The notes: generated from the sequence alone by a model not told the origin. 64,000 nt of DNA from Nyssa sinensis (GCA_008638375.1 CM018036.1:3136001-3200000); one strand, 5' to 3'. Positions 14,207 to 26,888 are shown, counted from the stretch's first letter. Translations and numbers: made by a program.

Positions 14207-16152
14207 CAGTTTGATCAATACAAGAGCCAAATCCCATTATAAAAACATTTATCAGCAAAATGGAAAATGAAGCACCAAAGGCCTTGTCATTCAATGGCAT
14301 GCATGAACCGTCTTGCCATTAAGGATGTTTTGAAGATTGAATCTTGAAATTAATAGCTCACAGAAATTTTTTGCCTTTAAATGACCAATCATCAACATGA
14401 AATGAAAGCTCTGATAATAACCCTAATTAACAAATGATATTGATTAATCTTGAAGTAGTGAAACATTAGGGCGGCACTCAACCATAAAGCTAACAAAACA
14501 ATCGCTTTAGGTCACACTTCAAAATAATGTTCCAAATTTTATATACTACAGTATAATCAAATTAGAAGTATAAAATTAATAAAAGTCTAACAAAGACTCC
14601 ATAAAAAAAAACTTAATTCTATTAATAAAATTTTATTCATATTTTACTCTAATATTTTATTACTATCTATTTAGATGAAAAAAATTATGTAAAAACTCTA
14701 TTATTAGAGTTTCATTTAATATATACCTCTCTCTTGTTGAAAACAATTAAATTTTATATAACAAAAATAAATATAATATATATATAATAAAGAAAAAAAT
14801 TATATTAATATTTAAAAAATCCTCATTTAGAATTGTTCCTTTTATCGCTTTAGGCTTACAATTGCCTAGAGCCGGCCTTATGAAACAATTAAGTCATATT
14901 TGGTACTGTAGAATGAATATTTTAGAAATGTTTATTCTAATTTTTTAATTTTTAATTTTTGTTTGGTGTGCTTGGGAATGCCTTCATAGGCATTCCATTA
15001 AAAACTATTCAAAGTATTTATTTAGCCTAATTAAATAATCTTTATTTCATTTCGGTGTCATTTCTATGATATTTCATATTTCATTATATTCTTGCGTATC
15101 AAACATTACCTTAATGAGAATTATTGTCCCATGTTTTAGCTATTTTTTTATTGGGTGATAATCTTTCTTTATTTTTGCTATGTTTAATGGTTTTATACAA
15201 AAAATTCAGTAGTAAATTACACTGACCTCACTTGAAGATTTCTGAAATGATACTAATCATCTTTATTTTTACTGACAAACTACAAACACTTTTCTTCCGA
15301 TCCAATTTTGTTTAAAATTGACAAAAGTACCTTTATTTTATTTTATTCTTTGTATTTTTTCATTTTTCATCCATTTTTGTAACTGTTTTTAAAGAATTGT
15401 TTCATTTTATATAAAGAAAAATTTAAGATAAATAACTTATATTTTTTTAGCCAAATAAGATTTTAATTAATATTTATTTAAAAATGAAAATAAAAAGTTA
15501 GATTTTTTTTAAAATTTTAAAAAATTGCAAAAAAAATTAATAATGAAATAGACAATTTTGTTATCTTGAAAAAAAATGGATAAAGGAGAGGTATTTAAAA
15601 TTTGTCAATAATAATAAGGGAGGTTTTTTTATTTGTTAAAAATTTCAGGAAATATCAGTATAATTTATCTAAAATTTTACTTATTTTTATATTTAATTAA
15701 AAAAACATGGTTATATTTTTAAATTTTTTTATTTAAAAAAAAAATTTAAATCATGTCTTTTCTGATAAAAAAAAAGAAGATATAACTTGAACTCTAAAAT
15801 TTTTTATAATAATTAATTTAATATGTGATTTATATATAAGCAAATAAAAGCTAAAATAATATTACAACTTTAAATTACCCTTTAGCACACCACTAAAAGT
15901 TTTTTTAAAACTAAGGTAATAGTATTTACCTTTCATAAGTATAAATTATTAAGGTTTTTTTTGGCAGAAATTAAAAAAAATATTTATTTAATATATAATT
16001 TATGTAAACTTTACTGGGATATGATCCCATAAATTAAGTTTTTCCTAATATAGGATGACCCGAAAATCCCGGCAATGACGTTTGATGTACTTGCCAAATA
16101 TAACAGTAACGTTCTGAAGCCACGGGCGGAACATTGGTTTAGAAAGCCCACG
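11729..16152. other. Intergenic between the two Aux/IAA genes
   Basis: About 4.4 kb without a supportable gene. It holds long microsatellites ((TA)n at 12472-12498, (TA)n(TG)n at 13169-13214, (TA)n at 14164-14204), a probable hAT-like non-autonomous element at about 14466-14882 (termini resemble TAGGGCGGCACTC and its inverse AGAGCCGGCCTTA), and a TIR element at 15212-15669. Confidence 0.6.
15212..15669. mobile_element. MITE-like TIR element, TAAATTACACTGACC family, copy 1
   Basis: Starts TAAATTACACTGACCTC and ends with the imperfect inverse ATCAGTATAATTTAT; the interior is AT-rich and has no gene. A second copy with the same termini lies in the CYSTM-gene intron at about 27118-27491, and a weaker third at about 58802-59090. 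The superfamily is not assigned. Confidence 0.55.
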
Positions 16153-16219
16153 TGTCGGTTGGAACACTCCGGTCCTGAAAGAGACCCATTACCGACAAAC
16201 CAACATGGTCACATGTCGG
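16153..16219. promoter_or_regulatory. Cluster of three TGTCGG auxin-response sites
   Basis: TGTCGG occurs at 16153-16158 (+), as its complement CCGACA at 16192-16197 (-), and at 16214-16219 (+). TGTCGG is known as the high-affinity ARF binding core. The first site overlaps an ACGTG box (CCCACGTGTCGG). The cluster is about 1.1 kb upstream of the IAA15-like ATG, in a stretch less AT-rich than its surroundings. Regulatory use is inferred from motif density and neighbouring gene. Confidence 0.5.
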
Positions 16220-17198
16220 GTCGTGGGACCCAATCTAATTAGTTTCCCCGCACATGGAGTCGCAAAAAATTGACTTGTAGCACAAGAACCCAACATATGG
16301 GTCCCACCCTTTCTTTCATCACCCAACACACGAGCACATGATTTTGCTTCTCTGTAGCTCCGACACATCGTATTCCGTTAAATCCTAGCTGCCTAGCTAT
16401 GCCCTTGATGATTGATCCGTTGGCTATCATTGCCTGGACGAATTTTCCCTCATATATTAACATCCTTTTTAGTTAATATATATCATAATCATAATATATC
16501 ACATATATATATATAATACATATTTTTATTTTTAATTAAAATTAAATAATTAATTAAATACATATGAAAGAATAAAATTATGAAATAAGTTTTTTTTACC
16601 TAATTTGAAGTCAAATAATATTTTATTACGAAGAATGTTATCATCAGTCACGGGATGATAATTTTTTATATATGAACTAATCAAGTCATGAAAATTTTAT
16701 TTTTATGTTTATTTATAGTGATAAAAATTAAAATTGTAAAACGAATCAAGCTAATCAAATTGATTAAAAGTTCGTTAGATAAATAAAATAAATTTAAATA
16801 TATTTAAAAAAAATTTATTTACTAAATTTAATTTAGATTTGAGTCAATAAACTAATTTAATACTAAATAAAAATTAAATTAGTCAAAATTAATATACAAT
16901 CGATTAAAAATTTATTTCAAAATGTGCTTAAAAATTTATCTAATCAAGACGTTCCGATTAGTGTTACTCTACAAACAGACGATCGGATCCCAATTAAAAT
17001 ATAAAAAGCCAAACATTTCAGAAAGTGACCAGGGTCGAACCGAACGAGGGCCCGGACTTGAAAGCATTCAAAATCAGAGAACGACACGCTTTCTATCGTA
17101 CGGTTTGCCAACGACATGGACGAATCAGGGCCGCACTTCAAATACACGTGTCAAACGGGAGTGGTCGCATTTCATTGTTGCCGGCCAGATTCTGAGTC

Positions 17199-17206
17199 TA
17201 TATATT
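17199..17206 (+). promoter_or_regulatory. TATA box of the IAA15-like gene
   Basis: TATATATT lies about 130 bp before the ATG at 17331 and is followed by a leader rich in A and C. An ACGTG-containing word (ACACGTGTC) lies about 60 bp further upstream. Confidence 0.5.
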
Positions 17207-17330
17207 GGAAGCTGCCAATCACGTTTACTTTGCTGCGTTATTGTTTAACTCTCTCGACTTAACAGCAAAAGGGACAAGGAGTCAAATAAGAAGAAAAGCC
17301 AACAATACAGCCTACCAATAACGAAAAGAG

Positions 17331-18637
17331 ATGTCACCGGAGACGACCAAAAACCTGGCGGAATCCGACGCCGCTGGTCTGAATTTCAAGGAAACAGAGC
17401 TGACCTTAGGTTTACCGGGCGAATCTCGCAATCAGAAGTCCGGTACAAAACGCGGTTTTTCTGAGACAGTTGATTTGAACCTAGGGAGCTCTTGTGTTAT
17501 TGATGGTCGTGATGAAGATTTTACCTCCGATCAATCGGAAAATGAGATATCTGTTCATTCAAAACCTCCGGCAGCAAAGTAAGTTTTTCAAATTTGATCA
17601 TTGAGATTCAACTTCCTTGTAATCTGTATATATACGATATAGAAACAAAATAATATGACTTTTATCTTCGGATTTACAGGGCACAAGTGGTAGGATGGCC
17701 GCCGGTGAAATCGTTTAGGAAGAACACGATGACGAGTGGGAAATACGTGAAAGTGGCCTGTAGATGGAGCTCCATATTTAAGAAAAGTTGATTTGGAGAT
17801 TTACAGCAGCTATGAGCAGCTGTTGAGCGCACTGGAGGATATGTTCACCTGTTTCACCATCCGTACGTGAATAGTGATCTATATTGAATCAGATTTTACA
17901 CATTACATATACGATATATTTGGTATTGCAGGGGTAATTCCGTCAGCTTATTATTGATTTGTTGTTCAGGCAATTCTCTGAATGAAAGGAAGCTTATGGA
18001 CCCTGTAAATGGGTCAGAATATGTGCCAACATACGAGGACAAAGACGGCGACTGGATGTTAGTCGGCTGACGTTCCCTTGGAAGTAAGTTTACAGAATTA
18101 CCCTTCTTTTTTTTTATGTTCTAACACTATATATATAATATAAACTTCCAAGGGTAAGCACCTTAAGGGATTAATGTCTAATACGCACCATGTTAATTCC
18201 TGGTTTAAATTCCGAGTGCATATTCCTTTTGAGAGTTAGCAGAAGTTTCTAGTTCAAATTCCTGAGTGCATATTCCCTTTGAGAGTTACTAGAAGTTTCT
18301 AGTTCAAACTCCAAATTCATATTCTCTTTGGAGAGTTATTATATCGGCAGATCTAAGTCATAGACTTACAAAGCACAAATGATTAATCTTCTCTATCGAT
18401 CTTCTGTGTGGCAGCATGTTTGTTGAATCATGCAAGCGACTACGTTTGATGAAAAGCTCAGAGGCAATTGGATTAGGTATAGTCTATAGCACTTTTATGT
18501 ACAAGTCTCAGAATTATATCTATAGTTAATTGTTTCATAAAACTATAATTATATTGTATGAATTTTTATGGGTTTTGTTTGGTGTTATTGAAGCAGGTCC
18601 AAGGACACCTCCAAAAAGCTCAAGCACGAGTTGTTGA
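17331..18637 (+). CDS. IAA15: Aux/IAA repressor, IAA15-like (5 exons, three extra bases)
   Basis: Auxin-degradable repressor that pairs with ARFs. Exons: 17331-17578, 17680-17862, 17970-18083, 18415-18476, 18597-18637, all with GT-AG borders. Domain I is [10 protein letters not shown] (residues 21-30); the degron [16 protein letters not shown] starts exon 2; the PB1 pieces [18 protein letters not shown] and [12 protein letters not shown] follow; the end is [23 protein letters not shown]. The MSPE start, the KYVKVA-DGA-YLRKVDL segment and the GLYK/CYCA2 neighbours point to IAA15. As written the frame breaks: one surplus base at 17757-17760, one at about 18068 and one at 18078-18079. Without these three bases the exons total 645 nt, giving 214 residues. 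Intact splice sites and insertion-only lesions favour sequence error over a pseudogene. Intron 3 holds a 50-bp repeat. Confidence 0.9.
18204..18350. repeat. About three tandem copies of a 50-bp unit in IAA15 intron 3
   Basis: The words GAGTGCATATTCC and GAGAGTTA, then AGAAGTTTCTAGTTCAAA, recur with a period of 50 bp at about 18204, 18254 and, more diverged, 18304. The unit is wholly intronic. Confidence 0.8.
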
Positions 18638-20020
18638 AGACAGCCTTTTCTTGGCTTGATGATTGCATGTACAGAGGCTAGCTTTTGTTTCCACTTTTGA
18701 AGAGTTTTAGTTATGAAAAGAGATTAGAACTATTATACAGATCTGCCTTTAATAAGTGATATACATGTTACTTGTTTTTCAATTTACATTGTGGGATCTT
18801 TTTGGCCATTTTGGGTTGTAACATTTAAACACACGTTATATATCAAGAAAAAAAATACATGAAATCATTTCTGCTAGATCTCTACTGTTGATTATATGAT
18901 TCAAATCAACAAAGGCTATTAATCAAGAAAGAAAAAGAATAAACTTCAAATATTCGAGAAATTATTTCATGAATTCTTACAAGAATCTTGCAAAATATTG
19001 AAATCATAAATAAATTCATGAAATTATTTTTTCAAATACTCCCTATAATTAAAAATTTAAATTATAATTAGAAAGAGTTTAATTTTATTATTATTATATT
19101 TTTTAATACGTCTTTTCATGTGTGATAAATCTGAACTAATATGTCATCAATTCACATGACGATAAAGTTTGAACATAAAATTTTTATTATTTTTATTTAT
19201 TATGATACTACGAGGAATTAGCAAATCATCTGAAAGAGTTTTTGTTTTCAATTATCGAAAATTCCAGGAACCCACACCTCATTCTGCCTTTGTTTTGATA
19301 AATCCTTCTAGAAAACACAATAAATTTTCCATTCTGCTTCTTTGAACCCTCCCCCCCACCCCCAATATTTTGCAATAGGTGAGTTAGTTTACTCTGAGAG
19401 AGAGAGAGAGATGAATTTTTCAAGACAGAAAAGGTCAAAAAGAAGGGCCACAATCGATGCTCAAAAAGGAATTCATGTAAGTAATATTATTTATTATTAT
19501 TAATTTTACATTTTTGTTTCTTTTATATTGTACTTTCTTTGTTTTTTTGGTTAAAAAAAATTCTATTTTGAAAGTATAATTGCTCAATTATCTTCATATG
19601 TAAAAAGCCATTATATTTAATTATTTCATTTTAATTTAAAAAAATTGTGTAATTTTATTTAAAAAAGAAATTGACAATTGAGGTCTCCATCTCTACAAAA
19701 ATATATATATATATATATGAAGAAAAAAAAAAAAAACAACTCTACTTTCGTGGAGCACACTGCAAACGTGAAATCAACGGTGACTGATTGCAGATATAAA
19801 TGCCAATTTCTCCCGTAATGAACTATCCGTACAACACATTGACAACTGTTTGGCTGTTAAGAAAGTGAAAGTCCATTATGACACTAGCCCCGAAATCCAA
19901 ATAAAGTAAGGCAAGAAAATCCTTAGAAACAGAAATTGAGAAATTTCGTCACAAGAAAATCAAGAAACTTTGACGCTTTTCTTGTCGTCACGTTTCTAGA
20001 TCTACTTCTGCACTCTCCAG
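18638..20020. other. Spacer between IAA15 and the CDI-like gene
   Basis: Holds the probable 3' untranslated region of IAA15, then AT-rich sequence with a short C-rich tract at about 19350, a (GA)n tract at 19397-19411 and a (TA)n tract at 19702-19718. The probable leader of the CDI-like gene begins near 19900. No other gene is seen. Confidence 0.55.
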
Positions 20021-20144
20021 GTACTCTCTTAAACACTACACTTCTCAATATCGAACCAATTAGGGCTTATATATATATGTGCATGTGTATATGTAAATGT
20101 ATAATTGAGATTGTGTTTCTGAATCAAGCTATCTGTTATGGCAG
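20021..20144 (+). other. Possible 5'-UTR intron of the CDI-like gene
   Basis: CTCTCCAG|GTACTC at 20020/20021 and TTATGGCAG at 20144 would remove 124 bp just before the ATG at 20164. Introns in this position are common in plant genes. The support is splice-site likeness only. Confidence 0.4.
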
Positions 20145-20163
20145 CACTTAATCATTGATTGAA

Positions 20164-20998
20164 ATGTCGTCACTGGACTCAGGTGTGAGTTTGAACAGGG
20201 AAGAGGTAAAATCTGTGAGCCCTAATGAGATTTTTGAGACAAATTTGAGTAATGGCAAAGTCTATCGAGACAATGCCACGAATCCAAAGCCTTTTAAGAT
20301 CTTCATAGGCTATGATCCACGCGAAGACCTCGCTTACGAGGTCTGTCGCTACTCGATTCATAAGAGATCTTCCATACCTGTTCGAGGTTACACCTATCAA
20401 ACAATGTGAATTGAGGCAAAATGGGGTGTATTGGCGCGAGAGGGGGAAGCTGGAGAGCACTGAATTTTCATTTAGTAGGTTTTTGACGCCCTACTTGGCG
20501 AATTATGATGGTTGGGCGATGTTTGTGGATTGTGATTTTCTATACTTAGCTGACATTAAGGAATTGAGGGATTTGATTGATGATAATTATGCGATAATGT
20601 GTGTGCAACATGATTATACTCCTAAGGAGAGAACAAAAATGGATGGGGTGGTACAAACGGTGTATCCAAGGAAGAATTGGTCTTCCTTGGTGATGTATAA
20701 TTGTGGGCATCCCAAAAATCGTATACTGACGCCTGAGGTTGTGAATTCTGAATCGGGTGCATTTCTTCATAGGTTTCAATGGCTTGATGATCATGAGATT
20801 GGGTCGATTCCATTTGTGTGGAATTTTCTTGTGGGTCATAATAAGGTTGTTGAGAATGATCCTAGTACTTTCCCCAAAGCCGTACACTATACTCTTGGAG
20901 GACCCTGGTTTGAGTCTTGGAAGAACTGTGAATTTGCAGAGTTGTGGGTGAATGAAATGGAAGAATACAAGAAGGCAATGAAGAAAAAAGGAGATTAG
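20164..20998 (+). CDS. CDI: CDI-like putative nucleotide-sugar transferase (single exon, one extra base)
   Basis: Resembles Arabidopsis protein CDI, a putative nucleotide-diphospho-sugar transferase linked to pollen germination and tube growth. The first ATG is at 20164 (MSSLDSGVSL). The core begins PFKIFIGYDPREDLAYEVCRYSI (residues 43-65). A DxD-type metal and sugar-nucleotide motif, FVDCDFLY, is at about 120-127. The later block PKAVHYTLGGPWFESWKNCEFAELW is typical of this family, and the protein ends KKKGD. The frame shifts at 20383: deleting one C joins SSIPV to EVTPIKQCELRQ and gives 277 residues. No signal peptide or membrane segment is obvious. The acceptor sugar and substrate are unknown. 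The family call is from remembered sequence, so the exact symbol is less certain than the fold. Confidence 0.82.
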
Positions 20999-22577
20999 GT
21001 AGCTGTAGCCGATGACATAAATTGTTCATTTGCAGTTTGTAGTTAAGGTAATTTTTTACTAGCCATTGATTCTTGGATTGGTTCATATGTTTCTCAGATG
21101 TACTCTTTAGACAGAGTTGGAATATCCTTTACTAGTTTGATAGAAGGCGTTATAGGCATATGCTCTATGGATCATATTGTTTACTTTTAATCGTTACTTT
21201 ATCGAAGTGTAATACCAATTTGTTTCAACATTCAATTTAAAAACAAGTTTGATGATCAATATGTATCAGTAAAAAAGTATTAACTTCGTTTACTTTGTTT
21301 TGTGTAACAAGTGGTTTTACTGCATACCTGCATGTATTCTCCCTGTTACTTGATTTTGTAGTTGATATGTATTCTATGTCATTCAATTGCATGATTCCAA
21401 CAATTGGACATATTTACTTTGGTCCAATGCATCATCTCTCTCTTTTGTGGCTACTCTGAATTTTTCATTGAGTTGAAAGGTTTTGATGGTTTAAAGTGGT
21501 GACCAGTCCTGTTTCCTTGTGCGTACAAAGATTACATCTACTTATAGCTGTGGGATTGATTTTCATTCTATAGCTGTGTAATGTTCTTATGTTGGGATAT
21601 CTAACACGTCAAAACCTTGGGAGCTTCAGTTCATGTATTACCCTCAAAGAATATTTTTCAATTTTGAAAGGTTTGTGGATATATAAACAAACTTACCAAC
21701 ATGTGTTATTAGGCCTTCTTGTTGATTTGTCTAAAAATGCAAATGAGGCTTACCCCACAATGCTCAGCTTGATTTAGGTGATTTTCTAGGAAAACTATGC
21801 AAAATGCTAGTGTTGTGCCCGAAAATGATGGGCACTAATCTCTACATATCATCTATTGTGGTTTTGGTACTTAAATTAGGGAAGTATCCTTACATAGTCT
21901 CTGCAGCTAGACAATTAGATTTTCATTCAATTACTAGCTGTTGTTTGTGTTCCTTTATGATTTGCTAAATGAGTTTGAAATGTCCAAATAATTGGAAGTT
22001 GGGACATAAATTAAAAGATATTTTTATAAAAAAACTATTAGACCAATCATGTTGTATGAAACATAATGTCGGGTAATTTATGAGTGTGTCCGAAATAAAA
22101 ATGTTGAGATTGATGTGTGATAAGACAAAAAAAGGAAGATAAATTTAGAAATTAATACATTTGTGTAGATGATGGAAGTATAGCAGCTATAGTAGGTAAA
22201 ATGAAAGAAAATCAATTATGGTTGTTTTATAATGCATAACGAAGACCAATAATTGTATCAGTAAAGAAGAACACCATGATTTATATTAAGAGTCATTCTA
22301 TGGGGGAGGAGGAGGATTTAAAATAACTTGAGTTGAAATAGTAAATAAAATAACATGTGATTTAATTGAAGGAATGATTTTAAATAGAGCATAACAGAGA
22401 GACAATATTCATATACCCTACCCTAAATAGTTGGGACAAAACTTTATTAAATTGAGTTTATTTTTTCATACTTCAAATTAACAAGTAAACTGTTAAGTAG
22501 CAGGACAACATGTGTTATTAGCCCTTCTTTCACTTTCACTAGTTGCTCGATAATTTAGGATCAAGACCTACCATTTA

Positions 22578-22692
22578 AATAACCCTTGGGGTTGGATGAG
22601 TTGGAAAGAGGTTCAGGTAATATTCCCAAGGTTCAACACTCCTCCTCACCTAATTTTAATTAGGTTGCAAAAACTGAAAAAATAAAAATAAA
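22578..22692 (+). mobile_element. Possible tRNA-derived SINE fragment
   Basis: GGTTGGATGAGTTGG...AGAGG resembles a degenerate tRNA A box and CCCAAGGTTCAACACTCC a B box, about 40 bp apart; an A-rich tail follows (AAAAACTGAAAAAATAAAAAT). No target-site duplication was found, so this is tentative. Confidence 0.4.
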
Positions 22693-23070
22693 AGAGCTTT
22701 ATAAAATGATTAATTTTAGCTGAAGGTTTGATATGTTTTTCTTTTTGTCTTTGGGAGTAGGGAAAATCTTAAGAAAGTATAGTGATTAAGAGGCATCTAA
22801 TCATCTTATTCGTTGTATTATTGCCCTCATAGATGGATTGAACCAAACTCCGCACCACGTATTCCGGTAGGTGGGGATTAAATCTCCACCTAAGAGTGAT
22901 GCACCTACTTTTGCATCAATACCTACCTTTTCTTTTTGCTCTTTTAGTCATCATTGATAGTCTCCATGTTAATTTTAGTATATATATGTTCACACCCTGT
23001 ATATCTATATATATATATATATATTTTTATGATCACATGGCTGGTACAAACCTGGAGGCATGTGCACCCT

Positions 23071-23139
23071 CCTACTCAGACGCACTGATTAAATCTAGGG
23101 AAGGTCTACTCAGACGCACCGATTAAATCTAGGGAAGGT
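23071..23139. repeat. 35-bp tandem duplication
   Basis: CTACTCAGACGCACTGATT... through AGGGAAGGT is repeated back to back with one substitution (CACTGATT versus CACCGATT). Confidence 0.85.
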
Positions 23140-24519
23140 GGCTCCAAGTGGTATCCTTACTTTTGTGGGGTATTGAAGCCATGACTGGTGCCTTGGGAGG
23201 CACTTACCATGTAGCTCACTACCACTTGATTAACCCCCCCCCCCTTGGGGCTATGTTCGCACTGTATATATTGTTGCACCTTGTTTGCATTATGCTGCTC
23301 CTCCTAGATTCATTATATATGTGCTACACTATAATTTAATGGTTAGAGTTATATGATTTGATGATATGTAGTGGCAAATAATGTGGAGTAACATAATATT
23401 TTTTGTAATATATATTCAATTTATTATAGAAGAGGTTCAGGCTTCACGTGAGGCAAATCTCACTGCATCCTTCTATCATGATCTCATTTTTTTAATCAGA
23501 TAATTTATTTATGTCGCTTTAGTCATTAGTCGTGATGCATGGTTAGTCTATTGATTTTTAATATTTCTGTCCATTGGATTAAAAATGGGTTACTTAATGG
23601 AAGAGATTTGTGCTTGCTTGCAAACTTGCTCTCCTAGGCCTTGCCTAATAGTTTATCTACATTCTGCCCCAGAAAAAAAAAAGGTTTATTTTGGCTGTGT
23701 TATTGACCTATCCCATGAAGCCTAAGTGGGTTCCTAATTTTGCTTTCCTGTTTTTTTTTAGGCTATGTTTGGATCACTTATTGCTTTTTGAGCCCCTCAG
23801 CAGTACTTAAATGATTTTGAGATTGTTTGGGATAGAATTTCAAACCTCACTTATAAGCCACAACTTTTCTAAGTTGACAAGTCTATTTATGAATGCTCCC
23901 ATTTGATAGTTGTCAAGCACTTTTTAACTATTCATCCCAAATACTCAATTGTATAACTCAAACAACACTTTTACATTGCTTAACAAAATGGGTGCTTTAA
24001 TGTTCTTAATCCTCAAGAATTGGGGAAAATTAACAGCTACACACAATCAGATTTTAGGATTTTCAAACCCAAATTGCTATCCTGTGCCTAATGATTCAAT
24101 GTGCAATTGATGATTATCAAAAACTATTTATTATTTTTATGGATGATACATCCTTTCAGTAAGATGGCTCTGTTTTATGGTGAAGTATAGAATTACTGTG
24201 TATGTTCCCGCTCCCTGAACCACAAATGCATGACAGATTTTGAGGCATGAAACAGAAAGTGAGCTCTTATTATGAGAAGCGCACACAAAAAATGTCAACC
24301 GCCTTGCAATTCAGTTCTTATGATCTTTGACTAGATCTTGTAGAGCACAGGATATAAAAATAAAATTCGTTTTCAGTAGGTGAAACTCGAATAATGCAAG
24401 GGAGAAAGAAGATCAAATTATTTATATTTCGTGTAGTGGTTAGCCATTGTTGGAAAGATGAAGTCTCACACAAAATGCATGTGAACAAGCATAAAGTAAG
24501 TAGGCACACAAGGCACGAA

Positions 24520-24582
<63 letters not shown>

Positions 24583-25498
24583 TGTGTGTGTTAGAGATAG
24601 TAACTCATATTTTTATAATATTTGAAATAGGCTTTATGTGTGGAGCAACCTGGTGACTTTAAGGGTATGTTGGAGAATTTTTTCAATGTATCGTATAAGG
24701 GTTTTAATTGCAAGATAGTACAAAAATGTTGTAACCTAATTTTCTATATAGCGAAGAATTTAGTCATTTGCAATTGTGGATGCAAGCATATTATTGAATC
24801 GCGTAAATTTTCTGTGTCAATTTTTCTCTCTCTCTCTCTTTCTCCAATATTTTTCATCAAAGTTGCATATATCATTAATTTTAAACCGAATGCAGATTGA
24901 TTGCCTATTAGGGTTTTGATTGGTTTGTAAATTTAAAGAGAGAAGAAAGTCAAGACAGTGAAAAATCATATGTTCATTAATTTATGTAATGGCTTAATTA
25001 GATCTAGTAAAACTTCTGTGTGAGATTGATTTGTATACACTTTGACTGTGATGAGCCTTTATTATGACTAGTTTTGCCAGACTATGTTTCACTATCACTT
25101 GCAATGAAGACTGTTTTGCTAAGTGAAATGGCAATTTTCTTTTTCTTTTTTAAGAAAAATTAATTTACTTTAAAAAAATTAATCTAATCTAATTATGCAA
25201 GAAAGAATTACCATAGAAGAAAAACCAGTATTCCAGTGATATTATTTGATTATTTTGGGAAGAAAAAGTAAAATTTAAGTCTTTTCGTGGGTAATAAAAG
25301 AGGTTAGTAAACATGTAATATATTGGACTTTAACAATTGATTAGTTTTTTGTATAATAAAAAAAAAAACCTCCCAGATAATATTAATATTAATAATAAAA
25401 AGCAACTTTTGATTATAACGTTGTTGGTATGTTAATGTGAACGCAGGCTTGAGAGAGTAAAAAAGTGGAGCAGGGAAACATGGAAAATTTATTGTAGA

Positions 25499-25594
25499 TC
25501 ATGACCAATCATAAATTGTTATGGGTAACATGTTGAATTTGTAGGAGATAGGTAAAATAATTTTTATTAATATTGTAATTTATGATTGGTCAGG
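25499..25594. repeat. Inverted repeat with 16-bp arms
   Basis: TGACCAATCATAAATT and its exact inverse AATTTATGATTGGTCA flank about 60 bp of AT-rich sequence. The structure resembles the termini of a small foldback element. Confidence 0.6.
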
Positions 25595-26002
25595 ACTATT
25601 AACTTGATCAATTATCCATGATCATATAATAAGTTCTTCAAAACATGACCGAACCAAATTCAAATTATTAGGTGAAAAATATTTATAACAGAACTCTACA
25701 TAAATGAAATATAAATATTGAAGAGGGAGAAATATCGCCTCCAATATAATTGCGACAGGCATTCCCTTAATCTTAATGACATATTGAGTTTAAAAAAAAA
25801 AATTGCATTTGTATTTCATATGTGACAAATTATGTTTAAAACACATATTCAGGTAAAAAAAAAAACTCATCTTACTTAATTTGAAACTAAGTATTATTTT
25901 GTAAATAATAGATGTTACACCTCTTACCTCCTAACTCTATCCTACTTCCCTCTACCATTCATGTGATCCGTCATGGGACCCACAACATTGGATCCCATCT
26001 TA

Positions 26003-26039
<37 letters not shown>

Positions 26040-26184
26040 CAAGAGATTTATTTTTATTGCAATGAATATATCATTTTTTTGGGAGTAAAGTCTTTAATTA
26101 GAAATGGAACATGAACATTAATAACGGTACATGTCCCATCTCTTGTAACTCAACTTTATTTCACTTCTTTCATCTAAAAGTAGG

Positions 26185-26335
26185 GTTCACCACTCGTGGT
26201 CCACTATGGGACGCACCCTTGACCCCACTTTTATTAAAAAAAAAAAGTGGGACAAATGTGTAACACTCGTTACGCGTGGTCCACTATGGGACCTACCATT
26301 GAGCCCCACCTTTACGAGAAAAGTGGGATAAAGGT
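26185..26335. repeat. Duplicated GTGGTCCACTATGGGAC block
   Basis: GTGGTCCACTATGGGAC followed by a CCCCAC...AGTGGG inverted pair occurs twice, about 75 bp apart. Each unit could fold into a hairpin with CCCAC/GTGGG arms. Confidence 0.7.
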
Positions 26336-26888
26336 GAATTGTGAAAAGTTTAACATATATTTTTATTATGAAAAATTATTTTATGAATTTGTCGTACACA
26401 TATAACAGTCTTTATAATTTTAATAATGCCTAAACCCATAAAATATTAAAATCATAAAACTCATCACAATGAAAATATCATTTTTTTTTTGTTAAAGTTT
26501 TTAAATAGAAAAGGAATCTTATCACAAAAGCAGCAAACAAAACAAGCCTTTAACTTGAAATAATATATATATATATATATTTTAGACGCAATGTTTGCGT
26601 GCTCTTCATGTGGCAAGTTTCATGACTTTAATATGTTTTCCTCCCAGTCATTTTTGTAGCTGGTACGTTGTTGAACACTTCAACACTTTGAATGAAGGGA
26701 ATCAAACAAGTCATTGATAATAATCTAATTATTAAAAATATTATACATTGGCTTTGTTAACACGTTCCTCCAACAAGGAGAGAGAGATAAAGACATTTAA
26801 ACTAACATAAAAATAAAATTAAAAAAAAAAACAGGTGAGAGATGAGGTACATCCTCAAGGTATTAGCAAGCTTCTCTACCTGCAGCCT

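Larger units (their letters stand above)
20999..26888. other. Intergenic, no supported gene
   Basis: About 5.9 kb between the CDI-like and CYSTM genes. It has the CDI 3' region, a SINE-like block near 22578, a duplicated 35-bp word at 23071-23139, a C9 run at about 23237, a (TA)n(GA)n microsatellite at 24521-24579, an inverted repeat at 25499-25594, a (GA)n tract at 26008-26038 and a duplicated block at 26185-26335. Frames of 60-86 codons here show no domain and no coding bias I can see. Confidence 0.6.

Noticed and set aside
16239..16463. 74-codon minus-strand frame
   Set aside because: No recognisable domain; it overlaps the putative IAA15 upstream regulatory region. Probably chance, helped by locally higher GC.
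17331..18637. Calling the IAA15-like gene a pseudogene
   Set aside because: All three lesions are single-base insertions, all splice sites and motifs are intact, and neighbouring unrelated genes show the same kind of lesion. Sequence error is the simpler reading, though not proven.
24640..24900. 86-codon plus-strand frame
   Set aside because: Contains a TC-repeat-derived stretch and no conserved motif; the start ATG is not clearly defined.
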